Assembly: GCA_965279735.1 (NCBI GenBank)
Contig: OZ257260.1
Location: forward strand, 930,001-994,000
DNA: 64,000 nucleotides
DNA from: CAIUGU01 sp965279735
Lineage (GTDB): Bacteria; Pseudomonadota; Gammaproteobacteria; Steroidobacterales; Steroidobacteraceae
Direction: 5' to 3'
This document shows positions 40,970-49,136 of the stretch, one piece after another. A program made the position numbers and the translations under genes. The notes beneath the pieces were generated by a model. It saw only the letters and a program-made list of their open reading frames with translations, had not been told where the DNA came from and did no database searches. Positions within the stretch are counted from its first letter, which is position 1. The number at the start of each line of letters is the position of its first letter.

Positions 40970-41071
40970 ATGACCATCCAGGCCAGGAACGCGACTACAT
41001 GCGAAGCGACTGAGGTCGCGCGGCCAAGCCACTCAAATTCTCGGAGCTCGTTTCCAGGCCTTGGTGGCGGT
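40970..41071 (+). pseudogene. 5' fragment of a comEA-like gene
   Basis: This matches the first 33 or so codons of the intact gene at 30493 from the ATG onward, but a small CCAGG duplication shifts the frame and a TGA appears at the site of GGA. Similarity stops near 41071. The bases from 40781 to 40969 show nothing recognisable. Confidence 0.75.
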
Positions 41072-41177
41072 TTACATCATCGGGGCTTCCGCGCCTGTGC
41101 TTGGTGACAAGCAAACCCAAGAACGTGCTTTGATTAGTAATATTTAAGACTCTGATTTATAAGGAAAAGTTAGATTA

Positions 41178-41256
41178 AATAAAGGCTTCTTTATTACTGG
41201 CGAAGGTTATTAAAGAATGCTTTAATAACATCCTTTCCTATTAAAGCTTTCTTTAA
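41178..41256 (+). promoter_or_regulatory. Three evenly spaced operators before the fic gene
   Basis: There are three inverted repeats with 4-bp spacers: AATAAAG-N4-CTTTATT (41178-41195), GTTATTAAAG-N4-CTTTAATAAC (41206-41229) and TTAAAG-N4-CTTTAA (41241-41256). Their centres are exactly 31 bp apart. The last ends one base before the ATG at 41258, so a bound regulator would block translation initiation or transcription start. The whole region from 41130 is AT-rich. Confidence 0.65.
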
Positions 41257-41257
41257 C

Positions 41258-42415
41258 ATGAAGCGGACGACAGGTGGCTACGCCACTTCAACGACCTTGG
41301 GCGAACCGGTGCAGGCCTTCGTACCGTACACGCTTCCCCCCGCTGATCCCGCTCTGGCACCAGCGTCATATGTAGACCAAAACCGGCAAGCGGAATTGGC
41401 GCTTGCCCGCCTTTCCGGGGTCTCGGGACTGGTGCCCTCAGTCGACTGGCTGCTCTACAGCGCCATCCGCAAGGAGGCCCTGCTCACCTCACAGATCGAG
41501 GGCACTCAGGCCACGCTCACCGACCTCCTTGATGAGGAAGCAGGGTTTGCCATCAGTAACACCGACGACGTGGAGGAGGTCACCAACTATCTGAGTGCCT
41601 TCCGCCTGGTCCGCGACACCCTGCACGATCCCAAGGGAATTCCGATCAGCGTGCGATTGCTATGCGACGCTCACCGCGTCTTACTGGATGGCGCGAGGGG
41701 CTCGGCCAGGCAACCTGGTGAACTCCGGCGCTCGCAAAACTGGATCGGCGGCACTCGTCCCGGCAACGCGGTATTCGTTCCGCCGCCAGCGGATCGCGTA
41801 CCCGGCCTGCTCGCCGAACTGGAGTTGTTCATTCATGCCGTGGCCAATCCGCTGCCGCCGCTCGTCAGAATCGCGCTGGTGCATGCACAGTTCGAAACCA
41901 TCCATCCCTTCCTCGATGGCAACGGCCGCATTGGCCGCCTGCTGATTGCGACGCTTCTGGAGCATTGGGGGCTGCTGGCCGAGCCGCTCATCTACGTGAG
42001 CGGTTACCTCAAGCAATATCAAACTGAATACTACCGGCGCCTGTCGATGATCCGTACCGACGGCGACTGGGAATCCTGGGTCACGTTTTTTCTTGAAGCT
42101 GTGGGGGCCGCCGCCGCTGAAGCCGAGCGCAATGTCATCTCCATCGCCACTTTGGTGACGAGCGACCGCCGCCGCCTGTTTGGATCAGCCAAGGCCAGCT
42201 CCGCCAGTTTTCGGTTGTTCGAACTGCTGCCGATGATGCCGCGCTTCAACATCGAGCGTGTACGGAAGGAGCTGGATACGACTTTCCCGACAGCCAACGC
42301 CGCCGTGAAGGCATTGGCAGACTTGGGGATCGTCACCGAGATGACAGGGCAGAAAAAAAACCGCACCTACAGTTACCCGGCGTACATTCAGCTGCTGAAA
42401 GAGACGGCACCATGA
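41258..42415 (+). CDS. Fic family protein with winged-helix C-terminus
   Basis: A 385-aa AMPylator-type protein. The N-terminal Fic_N region has the inhibitory motif S78-x2-E81-G82 (TSQIEGTQ), a class II arrangement. The active-site motif is HPFLDGNGRIGR (216-227). A C-terminal winged helix (about 325-375, NIERVRKELDTTFPTANAAV) suggests DNA binding and self-regulation at the three operators upstream. The N-terminus matches the family, so ATG 41258 is right even though no ribosome binding site is visible; translation may be leaderless. Confidence 0.92.
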   Translation: MKRTTGGYATSTTLGEPVQAFVPYTLPPADPALAPASYVDQNRQAELALARLSGVSGLVPSVDWLLYSAIRKEALLTSQIEGTQATLTDLLDEEAGFAISNTDDVEEVTNYLSAFRLVRDTLHDPKGIPISVRLLCDAHRVLLDGARGSARQPGELRRSQNWIGGTRPGNAVFVPPPADRVPGLLAELELFIHAVANPLPPLVRIALVHAQFETIHPFLDGNGRIGRLLIATLLEHWGLLAEPLIYVSGYLKQYQTEYYRRLSMIRTDGDWESWVTFFLEAVGAAAAEAERNVISIATLVTSDRRRLFGSAKASSASFRLFELLPMMPRFNIERVRKELDTTFPTANAAVKALADLGIVTEMTGQKKNRTYSYPAYIQLLKETAP

Positions 42416-42490
42416 GCGTGGGACGAAGTACGCCGATGAAGTGAGCATTGCATGATCGAAGATGTTGTCCGGTTCTTTGCGGTCTTGCTC

Positions 42491-42531
42491 GCTCGCGCGG
42501 GATACGGTCGGACTGTTCAACTCCTTCGAAT
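42491..42531 (+). pseudogene. Short internal fragment of a comEA-like gene
   Basis: About 35 of 41 bases match 30657-30697 of the intact gene (GCTCGCGCGGGATAC...GACTGTTC). It sits between the fic gene and a convergent gene. No open frame of note is preserved. Confidence 0.5.
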
Positions 42532-42567
42532 CGCCAGGAATCGCGGAGTGGCTGGGCCAGGCAGAAA

Positions 42568-43335
42568 TCACTTGCTGCAATTGCCACCCGGGCAGCGATT
42601 GTTTTCCTGGCACACGTATTCATACAAACCAGCCTTGTCCCACTCCGGCTTGGCCACAATCTCGAACTCCTGTGACCAGGGCTTGCTGAAAATCTTTGGG
42701 TCATCGATGGTGATTTCCCATGACAGTGTGCCCTTGCTCTTCCAGCGCAGCTTTTCAACGGTGCGCAGCGCATCGCTGTGCATGCGATATTCCTGCGGAT
42801 TGGTGTAGTAGAAATCATCCAGCGCCCACCGCTTGAAGTTGGTGGTTTCGATCACCAGCGTATCGCCTTCCCAATGACCCACTGGATCACCGTCGAACAT
42901 GGGTTCAAGCTCTTCGCGGTGCGGCCTGCCATCCAGCGGAATGATGCGCGTATTACGCTGGAACTCATGCACCATCACCAGGTGATTCCCGGTCTGGAAG
43001 AACTGCATGGCATTGCCTGATAACAGGCTGCCTGGAAAGCCAGCGGGCATGCAGAAGTCACGCGGTTCGTCATGGCGCGGATCGCCGGTGCGGGGTTCGA
43101 GAAAGGCTTCACCGCCGGGTTTGAGTGGCGCGAAGTTCTTGCGATCGAACACCGTTGCGTTGGAACGTCCGCGTTCAGCGCCGGGCAGGTACATGGGCCA
43201 CTGATAGATGCCTGTGAAGTCCGGCTTGCCAGCTGCCGTGCGTGGAGTAGCAGTAGCGCCCGCATCTGGCTGTGCCTGTAGTGGACTGGCTAGAACCAAG
43301 GCCAGCAGCAAGATAGGAAATTGAATGTTGCGCAT
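42568..43335 (-). CDS. Secreted protein of unknown function next to DUF6152
   Basis: A 255-aa protein. A signal peptide (RNIQFPILLLALVLASPLQA) is followed by GKPDFTGIYQWP, a start seen in many secreted proteins of unknown function in related bacteria. The motif GHWEGDTLVIETTNF resembles GFWDKDTLITWTSN in the 13926-15320 product. Late cysteines occur (CQENNRCPGGNC). ATG 43335 is preferred over the TTG at 43359. It lies directly downstream of the DUF6152 gene, repeating the association seen at 13.9-15.8 kb. Confidence 0.78.
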   Translation of the reverse strand: MRNIQFPILLLALVLASPLQAQPDAGATATPRTAAGKPDFTGIYQWPMYLPGAERGRSNATVFDRKNFAPLKPGGEAFLEPRTGDPRHDEPRDFCMPAGFPGSLLSGNAMQFFQTGNHLVMVHEFQRNTRIIPLDGRPHREELEPMFDGDPVGHWEGDTLVIETTNFKRWALDDFYYTNPQEYRMHSDALRTVEKLRWKSKGTLSWEITIDDPKIFSKPWSQEFEIVAKPEWDKAGLYEYVCQENNRCPGGNCSK

Positions 43336-43355
43336 GATGTGCCCCGGATAACTGA

Positions 43356-43748
43356 TCAAGGTGTCTCGGTCGCGGGCGCCATGAAGACGCGCTGACCGTC
43401 GGCGTAGGTCACGCTGCGGCCAAAGCCGTTGTTTGAACCATCGCGGGCGCGAAATCCTTCAACGATAACGGTGCTGCCCAGTTTGAGCTGGCTTTTCATT
43501 ATGCCTCGGCGCATCAACTGACCGGGCGCGCCGCCTGCGAATCCCCACGTGACTGCCGTGCCATCCGGATTTTTCACATCGACATAGAACCAGATGTGCG
43601 GGTTCATCCATTCCACTTTGCTGAGCGTGCCAGTGACCTTCACTTCTTGCTCGAGATTGAACTCGCCATTGACCGAATGATGTGCAGTTACCGCAAATGC
43701 TGCCAGCAAACCGCATAGCGCTAACCCCAGGAAATGAAACTTTCGCAT
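43356..43748 (-). CDS. DUF6152 family protein
   Basis: A 130-aa secreted protein. After a signal peptide the mature form starts at AHHSVNGEFN, then VTGTLSKVEWMNPHIWFYVD, GAPGQLMRRGI and SVTYADGQRVF, all typical of DUF6152. The compact beta-rich protein has conserved His residues at its mature N-terminus and in NPHIW. Function is unknown. It is probably co-transcribed with the downstream secreted-protein gene. Confidence 0.85.
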   Translation of the reverse strand: MRKFHFLGLALCGLLAAFAVTAHHSVNGEFNLEQEVKVTGTLSKVEWMNPHIWFYVDVKNPDGTAVTWGFAGGAPGQLMRRGIMKSQLKLGSTVIVEGFRARDGSNNGFGRSVTYADGQRVFMAPATETP

Positions 43749-43957
43749 CGTAAGGCTCCCGTGAATTCATGCCGCGTGATGGCGGTTGCCGCAGGGGGAA
43801 GGCAGTATGAGCGGGAGATAGAGCGCACTCAAATTAATTCGGAGTCGGGTGTCCGACCGGGAAGCCGGGACTGCAAATTCATCGATTCGCACCAGTTATC
43901 CGACTTTCGTACGGAGCGGTGAAGATGCTCTGCTGGCAGGCCAAAGGTGATGCAAGG

Positions 43958-44224
43958 ATGCGCGCCGTGCCTGAAATCAGTCGGTTCCTCGGAATCGTGA
44001 TCACCATGTACTACCGTGATCATGCTCCGCCACATTTTCACGCCATCTATGGTGAGCATGAGGCCACAATCGGTATTGATGGGGGAGACGTGAATGGCTA
44101 TTTGCCCGGACGCGCCATGAATCATGTTCAGGAATGGAGGCTGTTGCACCAGCGGGAGCTCTCTGCCGCTTGGGCGCTTGCGCAGTCCCGGAAACCGTTG
44201 CCTAATATTGCGCCGCTGGAGTAA
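43958..44224 (+). CDS. DUF4160 domain protein
   Basis: An 88-aa protein with VPEISRFLGIVITMYYRDHAP and PPHFHAIYGEHEA, the DUF4160 signature with its HFHA pair. ATG 43958 starts just before the domain; an upstream ATG at 43919 adds 13 residues. It is followed after 5 bp by a DUF2442 gene; the two domains regularly occur as a gene pair that behaves like a toxin-antitoxin or regulatory module (family context). Confidence 0.82.
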   Translation: MRAVPEISRFLGIVITMYYRDHAPPHFHAIYGEHEATIGIDGGDVNGYLPGRAMNHVQEWRLLHQRELSAAWALAQSRKPLPNIAPLE

Positions 44225-44229
44225 ATGAC

Positions 44230-44481
44230 ATGCTGCCTCGAATCACTGACGCGCGATATGTACAGGGTTTCGCTGTCTGGCTCCGCTTCGCAGACGGATC
44301 AGAAGGGATCGTTGACCTCGCAGCTGATCTTGCCGGGCCGATATTTGAACCGTTGCGAGATCCCTTGTTCTTCGCTCGGGTCGTGCTGCATCCTGAACTC
44401 AAGACACTGGTCTGGCCCAACGGAGCAGATCTGGCCCCGGAATTTCTATATGAGCGTCTCCGCGGCCCTGAAGCTGCTTGA
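44230..44481 (+). CDS. DUF2442 domain protein
   Basis: An 83-aa protein with the DUF2442 pattern: LPRITDARYVQGFAVWLRF, DGSEGIVDLA, LRDPLFFARVVLHPELKTLV and WPNGADLAPEFLYE. Its stop codon lies within a tandem 10-bp repeat (44471-44510), so the last residues and the stop depend on repeat number. A longer frame overlapping it (44225-44491) is not the coding one. Confidence 0.82.
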   Translation: MLPRITDARYVQGFAVWLRFADGSEGIVDLAADLAGPIFEPLRDPLFFARVVLHPELKTLVWPNGADLAPEFLYERLRGPEAA

Positions 44482-44510
44482 AGCTGCTTGAAGCTGCTTG
44501 AAGCTGCTGG
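44471..44510. repeat. Four tandem copies of a 10-bp unit
   Basis: AAGCTGCTTG is present three times, and a fourth unit differs by one base (AAGCTGCTGG). It covers the end of the DUF2442 gene. The rest of the gap to 44645 contains an imperfect GTTCCCGCGAGAAC palindrome (44593-44606) and no gene. Confidence 0.85.
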
Positions 44511-44644
44511 AAGTAGGTGCCGGTTCGGGGTGGTCGGTCGTAAGGGCTTAGTTTCCGGACCTCGATTAATAGCCCATACGTTATAAAAAGACGTTCCCGC
44601 GAGAACCCGGCAGCAGAGCGGAAGTTTCCAAAGTCCTTCGTGCG

Positions 44645-45367
44645 CTACCGGCAGATTCGGGCGCGACCGCGATCCAGATGAAAGTGGTCGTGGTGTGCGG
44701 CGTTGTAGCCGGGCCCAAGGACTGCATCGAAGTAGGGGCATGCTCCTGCATGGAGTTCCTTCAGGAAGGTGCCTTTCGCTCCGGGATCGTTCCAGTCCCG
44801 AGCTACGGTGATGCGGGTTCCGTCACTCAGAATGACGCCCGCAAAATCCAGAGCATCTGCAGTGGCGTGCTGGCTGCGACGCGCTCCTTCGCGGTTGTAG
44901 ATGCCGCGACATGCGTAACTGCCAAAATGCTCCAATTGCTCTACCGACGTGCCGAAATGCCTTTCAGCGGCAGGTTGCAGCACATGCTTTTCCCAGAAGG
45001 CGAGCGATGCAGCGGCACGGCAAGTCAATGGAAATGGTTTCGCTGTGACACCATCAATCGCGGAGATCATGATGGCATTGCTGAATCCGCAATCGGGTCC
45101 AGTCACCTTGTCATCGAGAAGTTGAGCATGAACTGGAGTGCCGGATAAGAACGCACCACAGGCTGCCGGATCGTTGCCCAAGCGATCGAGTTTCCAGCGC
45201 AACAGAATTCCTTGCCCGTCTTCGAGAGTGAGGGGAGCCCACGGATTCCAGCGATCCGGGATGCGCACAGCACCCGTCTTCCACGCGAGCAGCGTGGCGC
45301 CGGCCAACGCAAGGAGGATGCCTGCGTGGAACAGGCGACTCTTCGCACGAGAGGAGTTCACCGACAT
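44645..45367 (-). CDS. Extensin-like C-terminal domain protein
   Basis: A 240-aa protein with one N-terminal membrane helix or signal anchor (AGILLALAGATLLAW). The Extensin-like domain shows DCGFSNAI, TCRAAASLAFW, GSYACRGIYNREGA, SQHATADALDFAG and AHHDHFHLDRG, a metal-binding His/Asp set like that of LAS-type peptidases. A cell wall role is likely, but the reaction is not established. It is the last of three minus-strand genes. Confidence 0.85.
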   Translation of the reverse strand: MSVNSSRAKSRLFHAGILLALAGATLLAWKTGAVRIPDRWNPWAPLTLEDGQGILLRWKLDRLGNDPAACGAFLSGTPVHAQLLDDKVTGPDCGFSNAIMISAIDGVTAKPFPLTCRAAASLAFWEKHVLQPAAERHFGTSVEQLEHFGSYACRGIYNREGARRSQHATADALDFAGVILSDGTRITVARDWNDPGAKGTFLKELHAGACPYFDAVLGPGYNAAHHDHFHLDRGRARICR

Positions 45368-45393
45368 TCCCTCCAGTGCATCCTTCTTAGCCG

Positions 45394-45897
45394 CTATCGC
45401 GTAGCGCGAATCGTGGGTAGGTCGGCTGCGAACCGTGCCTTGATGTCCAGCTCGGATGGAAGCTGCTTGACGGAGTAGCGGATCAGCTCGATGCCGGCAG
45501 CGGCGAGCGCTGCGCCTTTGTCGGCGTCCCGTTGCTTCTGCTTGGCGCGTTCGTGGCTCTTGTCGTCGAGTTCGATTGCGGCGCGGATGGAAAAGTCACG
45601 AGTGCAGATAAGGTAATCGACACTTTTGCGATCGATGCGGTTGCGGATGGCTTGGACGCCGCTCGTGCCCTTGATGACTAGAAACCGCGATAGCTGCACC
45701 TGTGCAAGTACGACGAACTCCGGCAAGGCTTTCACCAAGCGGTGATAAAGCACCTGTTCGGGCTCGCTTAACAGGGGTTTTGCGTACAGTGGCCAGTTGA
45801 TGGCGGGCTTACGGGCACGCGCCAACACCAGCAAAACCGCAGCTGCGATCACCAATAAGCCCAAAATCGCCAGCCATCGTTGGTCCATTGCTTCCAC
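45394..45897 (-). CDS. DUF2726 domain membrane-anchored protein
   Basis: A 167-aa protein. One membrane helix (about 8-26) precedes a DUF2726 domain: LLSEPEQVLYHRL, DYLICTRDFSIRAAIELDD and AAAGIELIRYSVKQLP. The fold is restriction-endonuclease-like (D...E-x-D), so a nuclease is possible. It begins 14 bp after the SOS-associated peptidase gene. Confidence 0.83.
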   Translation of the reverse strand: MEAMDQRWLAILGLLVIAAAVLLVLARARKPAINWPLYAKPLLSEPEQVLYHRLVKALPEFVVLAQVQLSRFLVIKGTSGVQAIRNRIDRKSVDYLICTRDFSIRAAIELDDKSHERAKQKQRDADKGAALAAAGIELIRYSVKQLPSELDIKARFAADLPTIRATR

Positions 45898-45911
45898 CGC
45901 TCAGATTGCGT

Positions 45912-46598
45912 TCAGTCGATCGGATCGATCAGTTCCGGGTCATTGTTCCTGGGAACATTGACGCGCTTGCTGACTTCCCACGCTTGCCAGGTTTCATCCG
46001 GGCGCTGGAGGATTTCTTCGGCAGTCCTGACGTCCCCTTTCAGCCATGCGTCCCGGTCTTCTGCGCGTACCACAACTGGCTGGCGCTTTTTGTCGTTGTG
46101 GATTTCCGCCATGAACGGATTGGCGGGCATCGTGATGATGGCGCAGCTCTCGATCACGGTGTTGCCGTCTTCACTCACCGACTTGTCCCATATACCCGCG
46201 AAGCCAAACAGCTCCTGGTCCTTTACGGTGATGAAGAACGGTTGCCTTCCAGCAGGGCGGTCTTGCCACTCGAAGAATCCGTTGGCGAGCAGCAGGCATC
46301 GCTGTCCCTTCCTCCAGGGGCCTCGCCAGCTCGGCTTGTTGGAAAGCTCCTCGGCTTTCGCGTTGATGGTGCTGTACTTGCCCGGGATGCCCTTTGCCCA
46401 AGAGGGGACGAGGCCCCAGCGCAGTTTGTGCAACTGCTTTTCGCCATCCAGGTAGCGCAGGACGGGCACTGCAGTCGATGGCGGAATGTTGAAGCTCGCA
46501 AAGCCTTCTTCGATCAGTTTGGGTGCGGTCGTCCGGGCGTCCTGGTAAACCCAGTATTCCTTGTTCTGGACGATGATGAGGACATAGCGGCCGCACAT
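45912..46598 (-). CDS. HMCES/YedK-type SOS-associated protein
   Basis: A 228-aa SRAP-domain protein. MCGRY places the catalytic Cys at position 2, which forms a thiazolidine crosslink with abasic sites in single-stranded DNA. Other active-site segments are INAKAEE, ANGFFEWQ and EIHNDKKRQP (Asn, Glu and His). ATG 46598 is fixed by the need for Cys2; the frame extends upstream to 46676, but that would disable the enzyme. Confidence 0.92.
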   Translation of the reverse strand: MCGRYVLIIVQNKEYWVYQDARTTAPKLIEEGFASFNIPPSTAVPVLRYLDGEKQLHKLRWGLVPSWAKGIPGKYSTINAKAEELSNKPSWRGPWRKGQRCLLLANGFFEWQDRPAGRQPFFITVKDQELFGFAGIWDKSVSEDGNTVIESCAIITMPANPFMAEIHNDKKRQPVVVRAEDRDAWLKGDVRTAEEILQRPDETWQAWEVSKRVNVPRNNDPELIDPID

Positions 46599-46757
46599 GG
46601 CTTCGACTCTACCAAAATGAGTCCGGTACATCGGTAAATTCGCCACGTCAGCCGCCGCCGACATCGGTCCAGGCAATTCACTGATGTATTCAAACGACGC
46701 ACTTCTGAGATCGTAGCGCTGCGCTGTTGCTTCTCTCCCCGAGTACCGCAGCGTACA

Positions 46758-46787
46758 GAGCCCGGTCAGGATCTTCCGTCCGGGCTC
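46758..46787 (+). terminator. Hairpin with T tract upstream of a membrane gene
   Basis: GAGCCCGG (46758-46765) and CCGGGCTC (46780-46787) form an 8-bp stem followed by GTCTTTT. It lies 29 bp before the ATG at 46817, so it is either a leader attenuator of that gene or the end of a short upstream transcript. Confidence 0.5.
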
Positions 46788-46816
46788 GTCTTTTACCGAA
46801 GCAGGAGTCGGACCTC

Positions 46817-47203
46817 ATGGCTAGCGCTTATCTCTACGTCAACGCGGCGCTGTACCTGCTATTTGCCGTCTGGTGCACCGTATCGATGACTTCGACGGCC
46901 CGGAATCTGGGTTACGAAGCTTTGAATGCTAGCGGCCGCTCCGAATATCTGGTGATTTACGGCGGCTTGCAGGCGGGCCTGGCCATCGTCTTCTGGCTGC
47001 TGGCGGAAAATCCGTCACTGCATCGATTTGGATTGATGCTGTCGCTGGCGATCTATGTGCCGATCGTTCTCTTTCGGTGGATCACGGTAATCGTCTTCAA
47101 GGCCCAGGGAATGACCCTTGCGATTGCAGGCCTCGAATCCGCCTTGTTGCTCGCCGCTCTTTTCCTGTTTTTCTCGCAGAAATCTGCGCTAACCCTGTCC
47201 TGA
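46817..47203 (+). CDS. Small four-helix membrane protein
   Basis: A 128-aa integral membrane protein with four hydrophobic helices (LYVNAALYLLFAVWCTV, YGGLQAGLAIVFWLL, GLMLSLAIYVPIVLF, GLESALLLAALFLFF). The pattern resembles the DUF4345 family. AGGAG lies 9 nt before ATG 46817; in-frame codons further upstream are not protein-like. Function is unknown. Confidence 0.75.
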   Translation: MASAYLYVNAALYLLFAVWCTVSMTSTARNLGYEALNASGRSEYLVIYGGLQAGLAIVFWLLAENPSLHRFGLMLSLAIYVPIVLFRWITVIVFKAQGMTLAIAGLESALLLAALFLFFSQKSALTLS

Positions 47204-47243
47204 TTCGCATTGTCTTTCCATCTTCTTTGGAGGAGTCCCACAA

Positions 47244-47537
47244 ATGAGCTACGTACCGCATCCTCAGACGGAGCCCTTGGTGCGACGGCCGGAGCGCGAA
47301 GCCACAGGGCCGCAGCTGGATGATGAGGCTGCCCGGAATCGAACCAGTGCGTTGATCCCCGCTGGCCAAGGCTCCAATACGCCGGGCCTGGTGGACGCGC
47401 CGGCGCCGGGTTTATCTCCTCAAGCGTCGGCGAGCGTCTGCCAAGAACCATTCGAAGACAGAAAAGGAACGGAAAGACGCGACTCCGATGATGAGGTCAC
47501 GCCGAAAGGTCCTCTTATTGCTGTAAGCGAGATTTAG
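47244..47537 (+). CDS. Small hypothetical protein
   Basis: A 97-aa hydrophilic, probably disordered protein with many Pro, Glu and Arg residues. The best support is a strong GGAGGAG ribosome binding site 8 nt before the ATG. No family is recognised. It may be in one transcript with the membrane protein upstream. Confidence 0.45.
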   Translation: MSYVPHPQTEPLVRRPEREATGPQLDDEAARNRTSALIPAGQGSNTPGLVDAPAPGLSPQASASVCQEPFEDRKGTERRDSDDEVTPKGPLIAVSEI

Positions 47538-47679
47538 CAGGCACTTTGGGTCATTGTGCGTAACACGGGGTCTGCGCCGGCAAAGGCTGTCTCCGCTATT
47601 TTCGTTTTCTGATTGCCATCACGTGCGCTGGGTGTTTCGCACAGCGGACACTGGCGGCGGCATCTGTCAGGATCGCGGC

Positions 47680-49026
47680 ATGAGTTTCCATGGCTGGATG
47701 GCGATGGCGGGAGTCCTTCTGATGGCGATGGCGCTGTCGTCGGCCTGGATTCAGCGGATGCCGATATCGACAGCGGTGATTTACCTCGCTGTGGGATGTG
47801 GGATCAGCCCTTGGGGACTCGACCTGGTCCGGGTCAACCTGGCACATCCATCGCTCTGGTTCGAACGCTGCACTGAGGTGGCGGTTATTCTGGCGCTGTT
47901 CATTGGAGGATTGCGCCTGCGCTTGCCGCTGCTCCACCCGATGTGGCGTGCTGCCTATTCCCTCGCCAGTGTGGTGATGCTCGGAAGTATCGCGGCCGTC
48001 GCGGCGTTCGCGTATCTGGTATTCAAACTTGACCCGGCACTGGCCTTGTTGTTGGGCGCCATTCTTGCCCCGACCGACCCCGTGCTCGCGGGCGCAGTGA
48101 CGGTAGACCACTCTCAAGACCACGACCGTCTGCGCTATGCACTGTCCGGCGAGGCTGGATTGAATGATGGCGCGGCTTTCCCGTTTGTGGTGCTCGCCTT
48201 GTTGTTGGGGCCGGACCTCGATTCCGCGGGGATTGCAGGGTGGGTAGCCCACAGGCTTTTATGGGCCATCCCGGCTGGCCTGCTCGTCGGGTTTGCAATG
48301 GGTCGGTCGGTGGGTCGATTCGCGATTTCGTTGCGCGCCCGCAATCGCGATATGCAGGCGCCCAACTATCTGCTCGCGCTGGCGTTGATCGCGTTGTCGT
48401 ATACGCTTGCCGAAGCGGTTGGCGCATGGGGATTTCTTTCCGCGTTTGCAGCAGGCGTTGGCTTCAGGCACGCGGAGCTGGATGTGGTGACTGCCACTCC
48501 CCATCCCGAAACAGACCTTGAACCTGCCGAAACGCATCCGCCCGCCGAAACCCTGGTCTCGCCGAACACGGTAACTTCAAACGAACTCGGCACGCCCGCG
48601 GTGGCTGCTGGCGTCATGGTCGCGGAAACTTTTTCCTTCGGCGATGCCATGGAGCGGGTGCTCGAAGTTCTGCTGGTCGTGATCGTGGGCGTCAGCCTGG
48701 CAACCCATTGGGACTGGAGGGGCATTCTACTCGGTGTTGTATTGATCGCTGTCATCAGACCCGTGGTCGTGGCTCTCTGCTTCGTCGGAAGTTCTGTTCC
48801 CTGGCTGCAACGAGGTCTGATCGGCTGGTTCGGGATCCGGGGAATTGGCAGCCTGTACTACCTTTCGTATGCGTTCTCGCATGGCGTTGATGGGAGCGAC
48901 GCATCGACTCTTGCGGATATGACTGTGTGTGTGATCGCTGTTTCCATCCTGGCTCATGGGCTCTCTGCGACGCCGCTGATGAACTGGTACAACGATCGCC
49001 AGCGCTCACGCGCCCAAGCGTCGTGA
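47680..49026 (+). CDS. Cation:proton antiporter (CPA1/NhaP type)
   Basis: A 448-aa membrane transporter with about 12 helices. The functional core has APTDPVLAGAV and GEAGLNDGAAFPFVVLALL, the paired motifs of Na+(K+)/H+ exchangers with the ND ion-binding site. A roughly 50-residue hydrophilic stretch rich in Pro, Glu and Thr (about 268-318) interrupts the membrane part, which is unusual. The start is ATG 47680 with AGGA upstream; an open frame from 47554 adds residues that do not look like protein. Confidence 0.88.
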   Translation: MSFHGWMAMAGVLLMAMALSSAWIQRMPISTAVIYLAVGCGISPWGLDLVRVNLAHPSLWFERCTEVAVILALFIGGLRLRLPLLHPMWRAAYSLASVVMLGSIAAVAAFAYLVFKLDPALALLLGAILAPTDPVLAGAVTVDHSQDHDRLRYALSGEAGLNDGAAFPFVVLALLLGPDLDSAGIAGWVAHRLLWAIPAGLLVGFAMGRSVGRFAISLRARNRDMQAPNYLLALALIALSYTLAEAVGAWGFLSAFAAGVGFRHAELDVVTATPHPETDLEPAETHPPAETLVSPNTVTSNELGTPAVAAGVMVAETFSFGDAMERVLEVLLVVIVGVSLATHWDWRGILLGVVLIAVIRPVVVALCFVGSSVPWLQRGLIGWFGIRGIGSLYYLSYAFSHGVDGSDASTLADMTVCVIAVSILAHGLSATPLMNWYNDRQRSRAQAS

Positions 49027-49136
49027 TGGAAAGACCTGTGAGGCGTTTCCTACAGCGGAGTGCGTGTTTTCCGTACAGCCGGCCGAACCATTTTGAAGCA
49101 GCCTGCGGGTGCTGAAAAACTGCAGGCGGTGGAAGA

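Noticed and set aside
44225..44491. Alternative frame overlapping the DUF2442 gene
   Set aside because: It starts 5 bp earlier but in another frame and lacks the DUF2442 pattern that the 44230 frame shows fully.
44593..44606. GTTCCCGCGAGAAC as a third copy of the twin-palindrome operator
   Set aside because: It is imperfect, has no second palindrome at 31 bp, and lies between convergent gene ends and not before a start codon.
47310..47400. tRNA-like T-arm (GGTTCGATTCC) on the minus strand
   Set aside because: No matching acceptor arm, D arm or anticodon stem can be assembled around it; treated as chance similarity or an old remnant.
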